A stretch of 64,000 nt of DNA from Amycolatopsis mongoliensis. GTDB lineage: Bacteria; Actinomycetota; Actinomycetes; Mycobacteriales; Pseudonocardiaceae. The stretch covers positions 1,054,001 through 1,118,000 of the forward strand of contig NZ_CP127295.1 in the NCBI RefSeq assembly GCF_030285665.1, in the 5' to 3' direction. A program made the position numbers and the translations under genes. Of this stretch, positions 50,926 through 60,359 are shown one piece after another (the stretch's first letter is position 1; each line of letters starts with the position of its first letter). The notes beneath the pieces were generated by a model, which saw only the letters and a program-made list of their open reading frames with translations, was not told the origin of the DNA and did no database searches.

Positions 50926-51654
50926 ATGGCGGGACAGCAGGACAAGGAAGCGGCCAAGCAGGCCAAGAAGGAGAAGCGCGCGGCGAGCAAGGCCCGCCGT
51001 GGCCAGCTCTTCGAGGCCTTCAAGATGCAGCGCAAGGAAGACCCGTGGCTCATCCCGTGGATGGTCGGGTCGATCGTCGTCGTCGCGGGCGTCTTGTTCG
51101 GGATCGGGTTCTTCTTCGACGCGCAGTGGGCGCTGCTGCCGCTGGGGCTGGTCCTCGGTGCCCTGCTCGCCATGATCATCTTCGGCCGTCGCGTCCAGAA
51201 GACGGTCTATTCGAAGGCCGACGGCCAGCCCGGCGCTGCGGCGTGGGCGCTGGAGAACCTCCGCGGCAAGTGGAAGGTGACGCCGACCGTCGCGGCGACC
51301 ACGCAGCTCGACGCCGTGCACCGCGTGCTGGGCGGCCCGGGCGTGGTGCTCGTCGCCGAGGGCGCGCAGCACCGCGTCAAGACACTGCTCGCCCAGGAGA
51401 AGAAGCGCGTCTCCCGCCTGGTCGGCGACACGCCGATCTACGACGTGACGATCGGCCACGAAGAGGGCCAGATCCCGCTGAAGAAGCTCCAGGGCTTCCT
51501 GATGAAGCTGCCGCGCAACCTCAAGCCGGCCCAGGTCGACGCGCTGGAGGCGAAGCTGGCCGCGCTCGGCAACCGCGGCGCGGCGATGCCGAAGGGCCCG
51601 ATGCCGGCCGGCGCGAAGATGCGCAACGTCCAGCGCACGATCCGCCGTCGCTGA
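50926..51654 (+). CDS. DUF4191 membrane protein
   Basis: This is a protein of 242 residues of the actinobacterial DUF4191 family. It has a strongly basic N-terminus (about 1-40), two membrane helices (about 43-62 and 68-86), and a cytoplasmic C-terminal domain (about 95-242) with [18 protein letters not shown] and [20 protein letters not shown]. The function is unknown. The order DUF4191, RDD, glnA matches Rv2219-Rv2220. A strong terminator follows. Confidence 0.9.
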   Translation: MAGQQDKEAAKQAKKEKRAASKARRGQLFEAFKMQRKEDPWLIPWMVGSIVVVAGVLFGIGFFFDAQWALLPLGLVLGALLAMIIFGRRVQKTVYSKADGQPGAAAWALENLRGKWKVTPTVAATTQLDAVHRVLGGPGVVLVAEGAQHRVKTLLAQEKKRVSRLVGDTPIYDVTIGHEEGQIPLKKLQGFLMKLPRNLKPAQVDALEAKLAALGNRGAAMPKGPMPAGAKMRNVQRTIRRR

Positions 51655-51669
51655 CCCGCACCGACGACG

Positions 51670-51698
51670 AAGGCCCCGTCCGGCTCGGACGGGGCCTT
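51670..51698 (+). terminator. Intrinsic terminator between the DUF4191 and RDD genes
   Basis: Perfect 13-bp arms AAGGCCCCGTCCG and CGGACGGGGCCTT with a 3-nt loop are followed by TCTCGTT. It lies between convergent genes and can serve both. Confidence 0.9.
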
Positions 51699-51704
51699 TC
51701 TCGT

Positions 51705-52190
51705 TCAGCGCATCCGGATGACGACGGTGCCGGTCAGCCGGTCGAGCCAGCTGCGGCCGTCGGCGTTGCGGACCGCCGCCGGGATGATCACGAACGTCAG
51801 CACCGCCCGGACCAGCGCGCGCAGCGGGCCGACCAGCGCGGCGCCGTCGAGCCGGGCGACGCGGATGCCGACGACGGCCATCCCGGGCGTGAACCCGAAG
51901 AAGCCGGCGGACACGACGGAGATGACCGCCCACACGCCGCCGGACCAGAGGTTGAAGTTCTGCATCGCGACCGGGTCCTGCAGGCTGGGGTGCAGGAAGA
52001 TGGCCGTGACCAGGGCCGCGATGACGAGGTCGACGACCAGCCCGAGCAGCCGCGCGCCCCCGCGCGCCGCCGAGCCCACGCCGGATTCGGGCAAACCGAA
52101 CTTCTCGCCCGGCCAGCGCGACTCGTGCTGATCAGCGTCCTGCCGGCCCTCGCCGGTGCCGGGCAGCCATTCACCGGTCCATCTCGCCAC
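51705..52190 (-). CDS. RDD family membrane protein
   Basis: This is a protein of 161 residues with three hydrophobic helices (about 45-65, 85-110 and 120-145) and a polar N-terminus. It matches the RDD family of small membrane proteins of unknown or transport-related function: GGARLLGLVVDLVIAALV at the first helix and PGMAVVGIRVARLDGA before the third. The GTG start at 52190 is chosen because the long upstream extension overlaps the glnA control region. It is convergent with DUF4191 and divergent from glnA. Confidence 0.85.
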   Translation of the reverse strand: MARWTGEWLPGTGEGRQDADQHESRWPGEKFGLPESGVGSAARGGARLLGLVVDLVIAALVTAIFLHPSLQDPVAMQNFNLWSGGVWAVISVVSAGFFGFTPGMAVVGIRVARLDGAALVGPLRALVRAVLTFVIIPAAVRNADGRSWLDRLTGTVVIRMR

Positions 52191-52258
52191 CCATCCAGGG
52201 TATGCCGGTGGCGCGGACCACATCCGCCCTGGTCGGATAGCCGGTATCCACCCACCCG

Positions 52259-52296
52259 TTAACACCCGCGAAACATACGGGTGACGGTCGGGCAAC
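52259..52296 (+). promoter_or_regulatory. GlnR operator of glnA (four half-sites)
   Basis: Four 5-mers with exact 6-nt gaps read TTAAC, GAAAC, GTGAC and GCAAC. This is the a1-b1-a2-b2 arrangement (gTnAc-n6-GaAAc-n6 repeated) known for actinobacterial GlnR boxes. It lies about 70-105 nt upstream of glnA and just upstream of a candidate -10, so it should control glnA in response to nitrogen. Confidence 0.88.
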
Positions 52297-52306
52297 ACCG
52301 CCCTCT

Positions 52307-52312
52307 TAGCGT
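52307..52312 (+). promoter_or_regulatory. Candidate -10 element of glnA
   Basis: TAGCGT fits the TANNNT form, 53 nt before the glnA start and 11 nt after the GlnR operator. The -35 region falls inside the operator, as at activator-dependent promoters. Confidence 0.5.
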
Positions 52313-52364
52313 GAGCCGAAGAGAGCACTGCCGTACGAGCTCGAACGAGAAGGAGTCACCGAGG

Positions 52365-53789
52365 GTGCCCACTACTCCAGACGACATCCAGCGCCTCATC
52401 GCCGACGAGGACGTCGAGGTGGTCGACGTCCAGTTCTGCGACCTGCCCGGCGTGATGCAGCACTTCACGGTCCCCGCGAAGGCCTTCACCGAAGAGGCAT
52501 TCGAAGAGGGTCTCGCGTTCGACGGCTCCTCGGTGCGCGGCTTCCAGTCCATTCACGAGTCCGACATGCTGCTGCTGCCGGACGCGGCGACGGCCCGGAT
52601 CGACCCGTTCCGCAAGGCGAAGACGCTCGCGCTCAACTTCTTCGTGCACGACCCGTTCACCCGTGAGGCGTACAGCCGCGACCCGCGCAACATCGCGCGC
52701 AAGGCCGAGCAGTACATCTCCGAGTACGGCGTCGCCGACAACGTCTACTTCGGTCCCGAGGCCGAGTTCTACATCTTCGACTCGGTCCGCTTCGACTCCG
52801 CCGAGCACGCCTCGTTCCACGAGATCGACTCGATCGAGGGCTGGTGGAACACCGGCGCCGACGAGGTCGGTGGCAACCAGGGCTACAAGACGAAGTTCAA
52901 GGGCGGCTACTTCCCGGTCCCGCCGGTCGACCACTTCGCCGACCTGCGCGACGACATCGTCCGCAACCTGACGAACACCGGTTTCGAGATCGAGCGCGCG
53001 CACCACGAGGTGGGCACCGCCGGCCAGACCGAGATCAACTACAAGTTCAACACGCTGCTGCACGCCGCGGACGACCTGCAGCTGTTCAAGTACATCGTGA
53101 AGAACACGGTGTTCGCCGCGGGCAAGACCGCGACGTTCATGCCGAAGCCGCTCGCGGGCGACAACGGCTCGGGCATGCACTGCCACCAGTCGCTGTGGAA
53201 GGACGGCCAGCCGCTGTTCCACGACGAGTCGGGCTACGCCGGCCTGTCGGACACCGCGCGGCACTACATCGGCGGCCTGCTCAAGCACGCGCCGAGCCTG
53301 CTGGCCTTCACGAACCCGACGGTGAACTCCTACCACCGCCTGGTGCCGGGCTTCGAGGCGCCGGTTTCGCTGGTCTACTCGCAGCGCAACCGCTCCGCCT
53401 GCGTCCGCATCCCGATCACGGGCAACAACCCGAAGGCCAAGCGCGCCGAGTTCCGCTGCCCGGACTCGTCGGGCAACCCGTACCTGGCGTTCTCGGCGAT
53501 GATGATGGCCGGGCTCGACGGCATCAAGAACAAGATCGAGCCGGCGGACCCGATCGACAAGGACCTCTACGAGCTCCCGCCCGAGGAGGCCAAGAACGTC
53601 AAGCTGGTCCCGGGCGACCTCGGCACGGTGCTGGACACCCTCGAGGCCGACCACGACTACCTGCTCGAGGGCGGCGTCTTCACACCGGACGTGATCGAGA
53701 CGTGGATCGCCTACAAGCGCGAGAACGAGATCGACCCGCTGCGGCTGCGCCCGCACCCGTACGAGTTCGCCCTGTACTACGACGTGTGA
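52365..53789 (+). CDS. glnA: Glutamine synthetase, type I
   Basis: This enzyme makes glutamine from glutamate and ammonia with ATP as a dodecamer. The protein has 474 residues. Typical runs are [16 protein letters not shown] near 55, the metal ligands in [12 protein letters not shown] near 130, [12 protein letters not shown] near 265, and the regulatory adenylylation tyrosine Tyr402 in DLYELPPEE. That tyrosine is the target of GlnE encoded at 54813-57788. The GTG start has AAGGAG upstream. Four spaced GlnR half-sites lie in the promoter. It is the housekeeping GlnA1 type. Confidence 0.98.
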   Translation: MPTTPDDIQRLIADEDVEVVDVQFCDLPGVMQHFTVPAKAFTEEAFEEGLAFDGSSVRGFQSIHESDMLLLPDAATARIDPFRKAKTLALNFFVHDPFTREAYSRDPRNIARKAEQYISEYGVADNVYFGPEAEFYIFDSVRFDSAEHASFHEIDSIEGWWNTGADEVGGNQGYKTKFKGGYFPVPPVDHFADLRDDIVRNLTNTGFEIERAHHEVGTAGQTEINYKFNTLLHAADDLQLFKYIVKNTVFAAGKTATFMPKPLAGDNGSGMHCHQSLWKDGQPLFHDESGYAGLSDTARHYIGGLLKHAPSLLAFTNPTVNSYHRLVPGFEAPVSLVYSQRNRSACVRIPITGNNPKAKRAEFRCPDSSGNPYLAFSAMMMAGLDGIKNKIEPADPIDKDLYELPPEEAKNVKLVPGDLGTVLDTLEADHDYLLEGGVFTPDVIETWIAYKRENEIDPLRLRPHPYEFALYYDV

Positions 53790-53812
53790 TGCGGTAGTAC
53801 GACCCCCGGGCA

Positions 53813-53850
53813 CGCCGGCGGCGAGGAGCGAAGAGCCCTCGCCGCCGGCG
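53813..53850 (+). terminator. Intrinsic terminator of glnA
   Basis: Perfect 13-bp arms (53813-53825 and 53838-53850) with a 12-nt loop are followed by TTTCTCGTT. It separates glnA from the convergent acetyltransferase gene. Confidence 0.9.
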
Positions 53851-53858
53851 TTTCTCGT

Positions 53859-54353
53859 TCAGGCCGGGCGCAGGTCCAGCCACATGATGCGGAGGCCGAC
53901 GTCGCCGTGGACGGGGTGGCGGAACGCTCCCGGTGCCACGCCCAGGGTCGTGAAGCCGAGGCTCTCGTAGAGGCGGATCGCGCTCTCGTTGGTGTCCACC
54001 ACCGCGTTGAACTGGATCGCCGCGAAGCCCGCCTCGCGGGCCCACGTGATCATGTCCGTCGCCAGCGCGCGGCCCACTCCCCTACCGCGCGCCGGGGCCC
54101 CGACCATCAGGCTTCCCGAGGCCACGTGGCTCCCCGGCCCGGGACGGTTGGCGTACATGTTCGCCGTTCCCAGCACCCGGTCGCCGTCGGCCGCGACGAC
54201 CGTCCGGGCCGGCGCAGGCCGGAGCCAGCTGCGGCGAGCCTCTTCCTCGGTCATCGCCGGGTCGTACGGGAACGTCTGCTGCTCCGTGACGACGTCGTGG
54301 ATGATCGGCCAGATCCCCGGCCAGTCGCCGGGAGCGGCCGGGCGGATCTCCAC
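53859..54353 (-). CDS. GNAT-family N-acetyltransferase
   Basis: This is an acetyl-CoA-dependent N-acetyltransferase of 164 residues. It begins with a typical VEIRPAAPGDWPGIW, has the acetyl-CoA loop APARGRGVGRALATDMI near 88-104, and has FNAVVDTNESAIRLYESLGF near 122-141 (motif B, as in phosphinothricin or amino-acid acetyltransferases). The GTG start lies two bases after the stop of the thioesterase gene, with GAGG overlapping, so they are coupled. The substrate is unknown. Confidence 0.88.
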   Translation of the reverse strand: MEIRPAAPGDWPGIWPIIHDVVTEQQTFPYDPAMTEEEARRSWLRPAPARTVVAADGDRVLGTANMYANRPGPGSHVASGSLMVGAPARGRGVGRALATDMITWAREAGFAAIQFNAVVDTNESAIRLYESLGFTTLGVAPGAFRHPVHGDVGLRIMWLDLRPA

Positions 54354-54355
54354 CC

Positions 54356-54790
54356 TCAGCCCTCCGAGGTCGAGAGCAGCTTCAGGTCCGCGCCCGCGGC
54401 TTCGAACTTCCCCCGCGGATCCGCCACCAGCTTGCGGCGCTCCAGGTCCATCAGCCCCAGCGTGCAGGTGATCTCCGCGGCCAGGGTCCCGTCCGCCTTG
54501 AAGATGTTCGAGTCCATCGAGAACGTCTTGCCGCTGCCGAACTTGACGTCGCACGTCACGTCGACCTCGTCGCCCGCGCGTAGCTCGCGGCGGAACACCA
54601 CGTGCGTCTCCAGCAGCACCGACGCGAGCTTCGCCTTCACGAAGTTCTCGAGCCCGCCGGCCGCTTCGAGCAGCTCGAGTCTCGAGACCTCGCCGTAGGA
54701 GTGGTAGACGGCGTGGTTGAGGTGGCCCAGGGTGTCCAACTCGTAGTGCCGGACCTTGATCCGGGTCCGGAACGGCTCGCGCTCAGTCAC
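54356..54790 (-). CDS. Hotdog-fold acyl-CoA thioesterase (4HBT type)
   Basis: This is a hotdog-fold thioesterase of 144 residues. The 4HBT-like segment is VRHYELDTLGHLNHAVYHSY near 14-33, followed by RLELLEAAGGLENF and a beta-sheet region (ETHVVFRRELRAGDEVDVT). Such enzymes hydrolyse acyl-CoA thioesters. The GTG start is preceded by GGGGTG. It is the first gene of a two-gene unit with the acetyltransferase and lies 22 nt from the end of glnE on the same strand. The substrate is unknown. Confidence 0.87.
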   Translation of the reverse strand: MTEREPFRTRIKVRHYELDTLGHLNHAVYHSYGEVSRLELLEAAGGLENFVKAKLASVLLETHVVFRRELRAGDEVDVTCDVKFGSGKTFSMDSNIFKADGTLAAEITCTLGLMDLERRKLVADPRGKFEAAGADLKLLSTSEG

Positions 54791-54812
54791 GCACCCCACT
54801 GTAAGCGACCGC

Positions 54813-57788
54813 TCAGGCCTCGTAGAACAGGTGCTCCACCACGGTGTGCGCCCTCCGGGTGATGCGACGGTACGTGTCCAGGAACTCGCCGGGGTCGTCG
54901 GCCGCCGTCTGGCCCAGCACCCGGGCCACCGCCGCCAGGTCGCGGCCCGACCCCGGGACCTCGTCGACCGCCTTGCCGCGCACCAGCATCCCCGCGTTGC
55001 GCACCCTCGTGGCCAGCAGCCACGCCTCCCGCAGCGAGTCCGCTTCGGACTGCTCGGCCAAGCCCGCTTCCGGCAGGCGGGCCAGCGCGTCCAGCGTCGA
55101 CGTCGTCCGCAGTCCCGGCACCGAGTGCGCGTGCTGCAGCTGCAGCAGCTGGACCGTCCACTCGACGTCGGCGAGGCCGCCGCGCCCGAGTTTCGTGTGG
55201 CGCGTCGGGTCGGCTCCGCGGGGCATCCGCTCGGTCTCGACGCGCGCCTTGATGCGGCGGATCTCGCGGGCTTTCGTCGCGTCCAGGCCACCCTCGGGGT
55301 AGCGGATCGGGTCGATCATCGCGATGAAGCGCTCGCCGAGGTCGTCGTCCCCCGCGACGAACCGGGCGCGCAGCAACGCCTGCGCCTCCCACACCTCGCC
55401 CCAGCGCGCGTAGTACGTGCGGTACGACTCCAGCGTCCGCACCAGCGGTCCGCTCCGCCCCTCCGGGCGCAGGTCGGCGTCGACCTCCAGGGCCGGGTCC
55501 GAGCTCGGCGCGCCCAGCATCTTCCGGACGGTCTCCGCGACCGACGAAGCGAACTTCACGGCGTCGGCGTCCGAAACCCCTTCGGACGCCTCGCACACGA
55601 AGAGGACGTCGGCATCGGAGCCGTAGCCGAGTTCGGCACCGCCGAGCCGGCCCATCCCGATCACGGCGATGCGCGCCGGCGTGCGGCCCAGCTCCGCCTG
55701 GCGCTGCCGGAACGCCGCGGCCAGCGCCCCCTGCAGCACCGCGACCCAGACGCTGGACAGCGCTTCGCACACCGCGGGCACGTCGAGCAGGCCGAGCAGG
55801 TCGGCGCAGGCGATCCGCAACAGCTCGTGGCGCCGCAGCGAACGCGCGGCGGCGACGGCGGCGTTCAACCCGGGCTGGCGCCGGACGGCGGCCCGCAGCG
55901 ACTTCGCCACCTCGGCGGGTGTGCGGCCGAGCAGCCGGGCCGGGTCGCCGAGCAGCCGCAGCACCTCCGGCGCGCGGACGAGCAGGTCGGGCACGAGCCG
56001 GGACGTGCCGAGCAGGGCGGCCAGGTTCTCCACGACCGTGCCCTCGTCGCGCAGGACCCGCAGGTACCACGGGGTGTCTTCGAGCGCCTCGGACACCTTC
56101 CGGTACGACAGCAGCCCGCCGTCGGGGTCGGGGGTGTCGGCCAGGAGGTCGAGCAGCACCGGCAGCAGCGCCTGCTGGATCGCGGCGCGCCGCGAGACGC
56201 CGGAGGTGAGGGCCTTGATGTGCTGGAGCGCGCCGTCGGGGGCGGTGTAGCCGAGCGCGGCCAGCCGGCTGGCCGCCTGTTTGGTGGTCAGGCGCAGCGC
56301 CTCGGTCGGCACGTTCGCGACGGACTGCAGCAGCGGCCGGTAGAAGATCTTCTCGTGCAGACGGCGGATGCCCTTGCCGTGCTTGCGGAACTCGGCCAGC
56401 AGCGCCTCGCCCTGGCTCTTCCCGCCACTCGCCTTGATCCCGCTGGCCCGCGCCAGGATCCGCAGCTCGTCGGTGTCCGTCGTGGCGGGGAACAGGTGCG
56501 TCCGGCGCAGCCGCCGCAGCTGCAGCCGGTGCTCGATGGTCCGCAGGAACTCGTAGGACGCGCCCAGCTCGGCCGCGTCCTGGCGGCCGACGTAGCCGCC
56601 TTCGCCGAGCGCGGCGAGCGCGTCCATCGTGGACGGCGAGCGCAGGTCGGCGTCGACGCGGCCGTGCACGAGCTGCAGCAGCTGCACGGCGAACTCGACG
56701 TCACGCAGCCCGCCGCGGCCCAGCTTGAGCTCGCGCTCGGCGTGTTCGGACGGCACGTGCCCCTCGACGCGGCGGCGCATCTGCTGCACCTCGCCGACGA
56801 AGTTCTCCCGGTCGGCCGCCGACCACACCAGCGGGGCGACCATCTCGGCGTACTGCTGCCCCAGCTCGGCGTCGCCCGCCACCGGGCGTGCCTTGAGCAG
56901 CGCCTGGAACTCCCAGGTCTTGGCCCACTTCTGGTAGTAGCCCTGGTGACTCTCCAGGGTGCGCACGAGCGCGCCTGCCTTGCCTTCGGGGCGCAGTGCG
57001 GCGTCGACCTCGAAACACGCCTTCCCGACGACCCGCATGGTCGTGCTGGCCAGCCGCGTCGCGGTGCCGAGGTCGCCCGCGCCGACGAAGATGACGTCGA
57101 CGTCGCTGACGTAGTTGAGCTCCCGGCCGCCGCACTTGCCCATGGCGATGATCGCCAGGGTGCCCTCGGCGGACGCGCCGACCTCCGCTTCGGCAACGGT
57201 GAGCCCGGCGGCGAGCGCGGCCTCGGCCAGCTCGGTCAGCTGCGCCGCGACCTCGGCGTAGTGCGGGTGCTCGAGCCCGGCCTCGACGAGGTGGCCCAGG
57301 TCCGCGGCGGCGATGCCGAGCAGCTGGCCGCGGTAGGCGATCTTGAGGGCCTGCTCGGCTTCGAGCCCGGTGAGCACCGAACCGTCGTCCCGCACGAGTG
57401 ACGCGCCCAGGTTTTCGCGGTAGCAGGCGGAGTCCGTGCACTTGTCGCCGGTGAGCGACTGCCACTGCTCCGGGTTCGCGGCGAGGAAGTCGGCCAGCGC
57501 GCTCGACGTCCCGAGCACGCTGAGGAAGCGGCCGCGGAAGGTCCGGTTGGCGCGCAACTGGTCTTCGAGCCGGGTCCACTCGCCGTCGTCGGCCTCGCGG
57601 ATGCGGTCGATCCCGCGCAGCGCGAGATCCGGGTCCGCGGTCCGGGACAACGCCGAGAGCACGTCGCCGGCGGCCTCGAGCGGGCCCGCGTCGTCCCACC
57701 AGCCGGCCGCGCGCAACTGACCCTCGGCACGGGCATCGGTGAAGCCGTACCTCGCCGCCGAAGCGGTCGATCGCGCGCGGTCTGCCAT
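54813..57788 (-). CDS. glnE: Glutamine synthetase adenylyltransferase/adenylyl-removing enzyme
   Basis: GlnE adds AMP to, and removes it from, glutamine synthetase, matching activity to nitrogen supply. The protein has 991 residues from ATG 57788. It carries two nucleotidyltransferase domains: the deadenylylating one near residues 200-330 (GKCGGRELNYVSDVDVIFV) and the adenylylating one near 700-830 (GMGRLGGAELGYGSDADVLF), each followed by a helical GlnD/PII-type domain. The target glnA is 1 kb away. A GTG directly upstream would add one residue. Confidence 0.97.
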   Translation of the reverse strand: MADRARSTASAARYGFTDARAEGQLRAAGWWDDAGPLEAAGDVLSALSRTADPDLALRGIDRIREADDGEWTRLEDQLRANRTFRGRFLSVLGTSSALADFLAANPEQWQSLTGDKCTDSACYRENLGASLVRDDGSVLTGLEAEQALKIAYRGQLLGIAAADLGHLVEAGLEHPHYAEVAAQLTELAEAALAAGLTVAEAEVGASAEGTLAIIAMGKCGGRELNYVSDVDVIFVGAGDLGTATRLASTTMRVVGKACFEVDAALRPEGKAGALVRTLESHQGYYQKWAKTWEFQALLKARPVAGDAELGQQYAEMVAPLVWSAADRENFVGEVQQMRRRVEGHVPSEHAERELKLGRGGLRDVEFAVQLLQLVHGRVDADLRSPSTMDALAALGEGGYVGRQDAAELGASYEFLRTIEHRLQLRRLRRTHLFPATTDTDELRILARASGIKASGGKSQGEALLAEFRKHGKGIRRLHEKIFYRPLLQSVANVPTEALRLTTKQAASRLAALGYTAPDGALQHIKALTSGVSRRAAIQQALLPVLLDLLADTPDPDGGLLSYRKVSEALEDTPWYLRVLRDEGTVVENLAALLGTSRLVPDLLVRAPEVLRLLGDPARLLGRTPAEVAKSLRAAVRRQPGLNAAVAAARSLRRHELLRIACADLLGLLDVPAVCEALSSVWVAVLQGALAAAFRQRQAELGRTPARIAVIGMGRLGGAELGYGSDADVLFVCEASEGVSDADAVKFASSVAETVRKMLGAPSSDPALEVDADLRPEGRSGPLVRTLESYRTYYARWGEVWEAQALLRARFVAGDDDLGERFIAMIDPIRYPEGGLDATKAREIRRIKARVETERMPRGADPTRHTKLGRGGLADVEWTVQLLQLQHAHSVPGLRTTSTLDALARLPEAGLAEQSEADSLREAWLLATRVRNAGMLVRGKAVDEVPGSGRDLAAVARVLGQTAADDPGEFLDTYRRITRRAHTVVEHLFYEA

Positions 57789-57818
57789 CACGAACCACCG
57801 TATCCCGGGCGGGCGGGA

Positions 57819-58952
57819 TCAGGCGGCGAGCCGGCCCGGTTCGGTCCCGGCGGGCGTCGGCTCGGGCACCTGGAAGCTGTGCGCGGTGACGGGGTGACGA
57901 CGGGAAAGCAGCCAGATCCCGGCCCCCACACCGATCCCGACGACGCCGACGGCGATGGTGCCCGCGGTGCCGAGCGAGGCGATCTTGCCGGACACCGCAC
58001 CGACGATCGCGGCGGCGGGCAGCGTGAAGAGCCACGCGATGACCATCCGGCCCGCCATCCGCCAGCGCACCGGCGCCTCCCGGCGGCCGACGCCGGAGCC
58101 GACGATCCCGCCGGAGCACACGTGCGTCGTCGAAAGCGGGAAGCCCAGCCGCGACGAGATCAGGATGACCAGCGCCGAGCTCGTCTGGGCGGCGAAGCCC
58201 TGCGGGCCCTCGATGTCGGTGAGGCCCTTGCCGAGGGTGTGGGTGATGCGCCAGCCGCCGAGGTACGTGCCGAGAGCGAGGGCGCAGGCCGCACTGATGA
58301 TCACCCAGACGGGTGGCGACGCGCCCGCGGGCAGGCTGCCGGCGCTGACGAGCGTGAGCGTGATGACACCCATGGTCTTCTGCGCGTCGTTGGTGCCGTG
58401 GGCGAGGGACACGAGCGACGCCGAGACGACCTGGCCGACCTTGAACCCGCGCGTGGCCGGGCGGCCGCGGACGAGGAACCGGTAGACGAGGTACGTCGCG
58501 ATCATCGCCACGACGCCGGCGATCACCGGGCTCGCGGCGGCGGGGACCAGCACCTTCTCGACGATCTTTCCGAAGTGGACCGAGTCGGTCCCCGCCGAAA
58601 CCCAGGTGGCGCCGATCAGGCCGCCGAACAGGGCGTGCGACGAGCTCGACGGCAGGCCGACGAACCACGTCACGAGGTTCCAGACGATCGCGCCGATCAG
58701 CCCGCCGAAGACGATCGACGGGCCGATCTTCGTGTCGTCCACCAAGCCGCTGGAGATCGTCTTGGCGACCTCCACCGACAGGAACGCGCCGACCAGGTTC
58801 AGCACCGCGGAGATCGCGACGGCCACCCGGGGCCTGAGGGCCCCGGTCGCGATCGACGTGGCCATCGAGTTCGCGGTGTCGTGGAACCCGTTCGTGAAAT
58901 CGAAAACCAAGGCCGTGACGACGACGATCACGACCAGCAACGAGGGCTCCAC
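57819..58952 (-). CDS. Inorganic phosphate transporter, PiT family (second copy)
   Basis: This is a PiT transporter of 377 residues, paralogous to the protein at 4896-6023. Both signatures are present: FDFTNGFHDTANSMATS near 20 and SLAHGTNDAQKTMGV in the middle, with about ten helices. The GTG start has GGAGG upstream. Unlike the first copy it has no small membrane-protein partner and no clear PHO box. Its upstream region has TTAACGCC motifs spaced 33 bp apart. It may transport phosphate constitutively or another anion. Confidence 0.93.
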   Translation of the reverse strand: MEPSLLVVIVVVTALVFDFTNGFHDTANSMATSIATGALRPRVAVAISAVLNLVGAFLSVEVAKTISSGLVDDTKIGPSIVFGGLIGAIVWNLVTWFVGLPSSSSHALFGGLIGATWVSAGTDSVHFGKIVEKVLVPAAASPVIAGVVAMIATYLVYRFLVRGRPATRGFKVGQVVSASLVSLAHGTNDAQKTMGVITLTLVSAGSLPAGASPPVWVIISAACALALGTYLGGWRITHTLGKGLTDIEGPQGFAAQTSSALVILISSRLGFPLSTTHVCSGGIVGSGVGRREAPVRWRMAGRMVIAWLFTLPAAAIVGAVSGKIASLGTAGTIAVGVVGIGVGAGIWLLSRRHPVTAHSFQVPEPTPAGTEPGRLAA

Positions 58953-59008
58953 CCCGACCTCCGAACCCTTGTGGGGACTCCTTCCGCAAGGTACCTGAAG
59001 GGTGACGC

Positions 59009-59052
59009 CTGGCGTTAACAGGCTGTTGCTGATTGTGATCCCAGGCGTTAAG
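59009..59052 (-). promoter_or_regulatory. Pair of TTAACGCC motifs upstream of the second PiT gene
   Basis: The minus strand shows CTTAACGCCTG and GTTAACGCCAG with starts 33 bp apart, followed by GCGTCACCC. The 33-bp spacing is a multiple of the 11-nt PhoP unit, but the cores fit poorly. One copy overlaps the stop codon of the amidotransferase gene. Confidence 0.35.
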
Positions 59053-59797
59053 CCAGCGGCAATGAGCGTTGACTGTCGGCGGCGGGCTCGAGTTCTCCGG
59101 CGGCCAACCGGACGAACCGCTGCGCGAACGGGCGCCAGGTTTCCTCGATGTCGGCGTGCACGGCGGTCAACGCGTCGTGCTCGAGTGAGCCCGGACGGGC
59201 GAATTCCGCCATCTCGGGCTCGTCGGCGGCCCAGCTCTCGACGATGGCGGGCGTCGTCTCGATGTGGAACTGGACACCGTAGACACAACGGTTGAACCGG
59301 AAGGCCTGGTGCAGGTAGCGCGGTGCGGACGCGAGCAGCTCGGCGCCGGGCGGGAGCCGGGTGATCGCGTCGTTGTGGAACTGCAGCACGTCCTGCATGA
59401 GCGGCAGCTCGGCGAAGAGCGGGTCGGTCCACGCCGCGTCCTTCTTCGCGACGAGGTGCGGACCGACCTCGGGCCCGTCCCGCCCGACCTCGACGCGTCC
59501 CCCGGTCGCGACGGCCAGCAGCTGGGCGCCGAGGCAGATCCCCAGCGTCGGCCGCTTCCGGATCGCCGCCTTGGCCAGCAACCGCCGGACGTCGGCGAGC
59601 CACGGGTGCTTCACGTCGTCCTCCGCGGCCATGCCGCCGCCGAGGCAGACGACGCCGCGATAGGCGTCGAGGTCGTCGGGCAGGTCGTCCTTCGGCGGCA
59701 GCCGGACGTCGAGCTCCGCGCCGGCGTCGGTGAGCCAGTCGCCGAGGGGGCCGAGCGGGTCCGACGCGTCCGGCTGGATGATGAGCAGTCGTGTCAC
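59048..59797 (-). CDS. Type 1 glutamine amidotransferase-like protein
   Basis: This is a class I glutamine amidotransferase domain protein of 249 residues. The nucleophile Cys88 is in TLGICLGAQLL, and the His/Glu pair is in VYGVQFHIETTP near 170. Such stand-alone proteins (GuaA-N-like) hydrolyse glutamine or gamma-glutamyl compounds. The GTG start begins with a typical Rossmann strand (RLLIIQPD). The gene lies between the rhodanese and the PiT gene on the same strand. The acceptor is unknown. Confidence 0.88.
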   Translation of the reverse strand: MTRLLIIQPDASDPLGPLGDWLTDAGAELDVRLPPKDDLPDDLDAYRGVVCLGGGMAAEDDVKHPWLADVRRLLAKAAIRKRPTLGICLGAQLLAVATGGRVEVGRDGPEVGPHLVAKKDAAWTDPLFAELPLMQDVLQFHNDAITRLPPGAELLASAPRYLHQAFRFNRCVYGVQFHIETTPAIVESWAADEPEMAEFARPGSLEHDALTAVHADIEETWRPFAQRFVRLAAGELEPAADSQRSLPLA

Positions 59798-59816
59798 GCT
59801 TTTCAGGGTAGGTGGC

Positions 59817-60248
59817 TCAGCAGGCGCAGCGGATCTCGCCTGTTTCTCCCGCGCCCTCGACGGGGTGGCCGGCAGCGATCCAGGCGGTGATGCCGCCGGA
59901 GAGCCGTTTCACCTTGAACCCGAGCTCGGCGAGCTTGAGCGCGCCTTTGGTGGCGGCGTTGCAGTGGATGCTCTCGCAGTAGCAGACGTAGACGAGGTCC
60001 CGATCGAGGTGCTGGGTGCTCTCCGCCGTCATGTCCTTGTACGGGAGGTTGATCGCGCCGGGGATGCGAGCTTGGGCGTAGGCCTCTTCGGCCCGCGTCT
60101 CGACGACGACGTAGCCGTCGGTGCGGCCGGCGTCGAGGTCCCGGACGAGATCGTCGGGATCGACCTCGAAGGCGAGTTCGGCGCCGAAGTACTTCGTGGC
60201 CGCTTCCGGCGCCGGGGCGGGGACGGTGAGCGTACGTGCGGTGGTCAT
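59817..60248 (-). CDS. Rhodanese-like domain protein
   Basis: This is a single rhodanese domain of 143 residues. ARIPGAINLPYKDM near 60 is the usual turn, and the active-site loop is CESIHCNAATKGAL, with the probable persulfide cysteine Cys96. Cys89 and Cys91 nearby could resolve it. It ends in RCAC, adding two more cysteines at the C-terminus. It is likely a sulfurtransferase or sulfur-relay protein. It is divergent from the AsnC regulator, which may control it. Confidence 0.88.
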   Translation of the reverse strand: MTTARTLTVPAPAPEAATKYFGAELAFEVDPDDLVRDLDAGRTDGYVVVETRAEEAYAQARIPGAINLPYKDMTAESTQHLDRDLVYVCYCESIHCNAATKGALKLAELGFKVKRLSGGITAWIAAGHPVEGAGETGEIRCAC

Positions 60249-60359
60249 GCCTTGAATCCTGCTGGTCCCGGGGCCCCGGACACAGGGCAGAATCGGGGTG
60301 GAAGCCCGGGCCGGCCGGGGATTTCCCTGTTCTGGCCCTGCTCACCCGGGAGAGTTGCG

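Noticed and set aside
59009..59052. A second PHO box upstream of the PiT paralogue
   Set aside because: The 33-bp spacing is suggestive but the repeat cores (TTAACGCC) do not match PhoP units; listed only as a weak motif pair.
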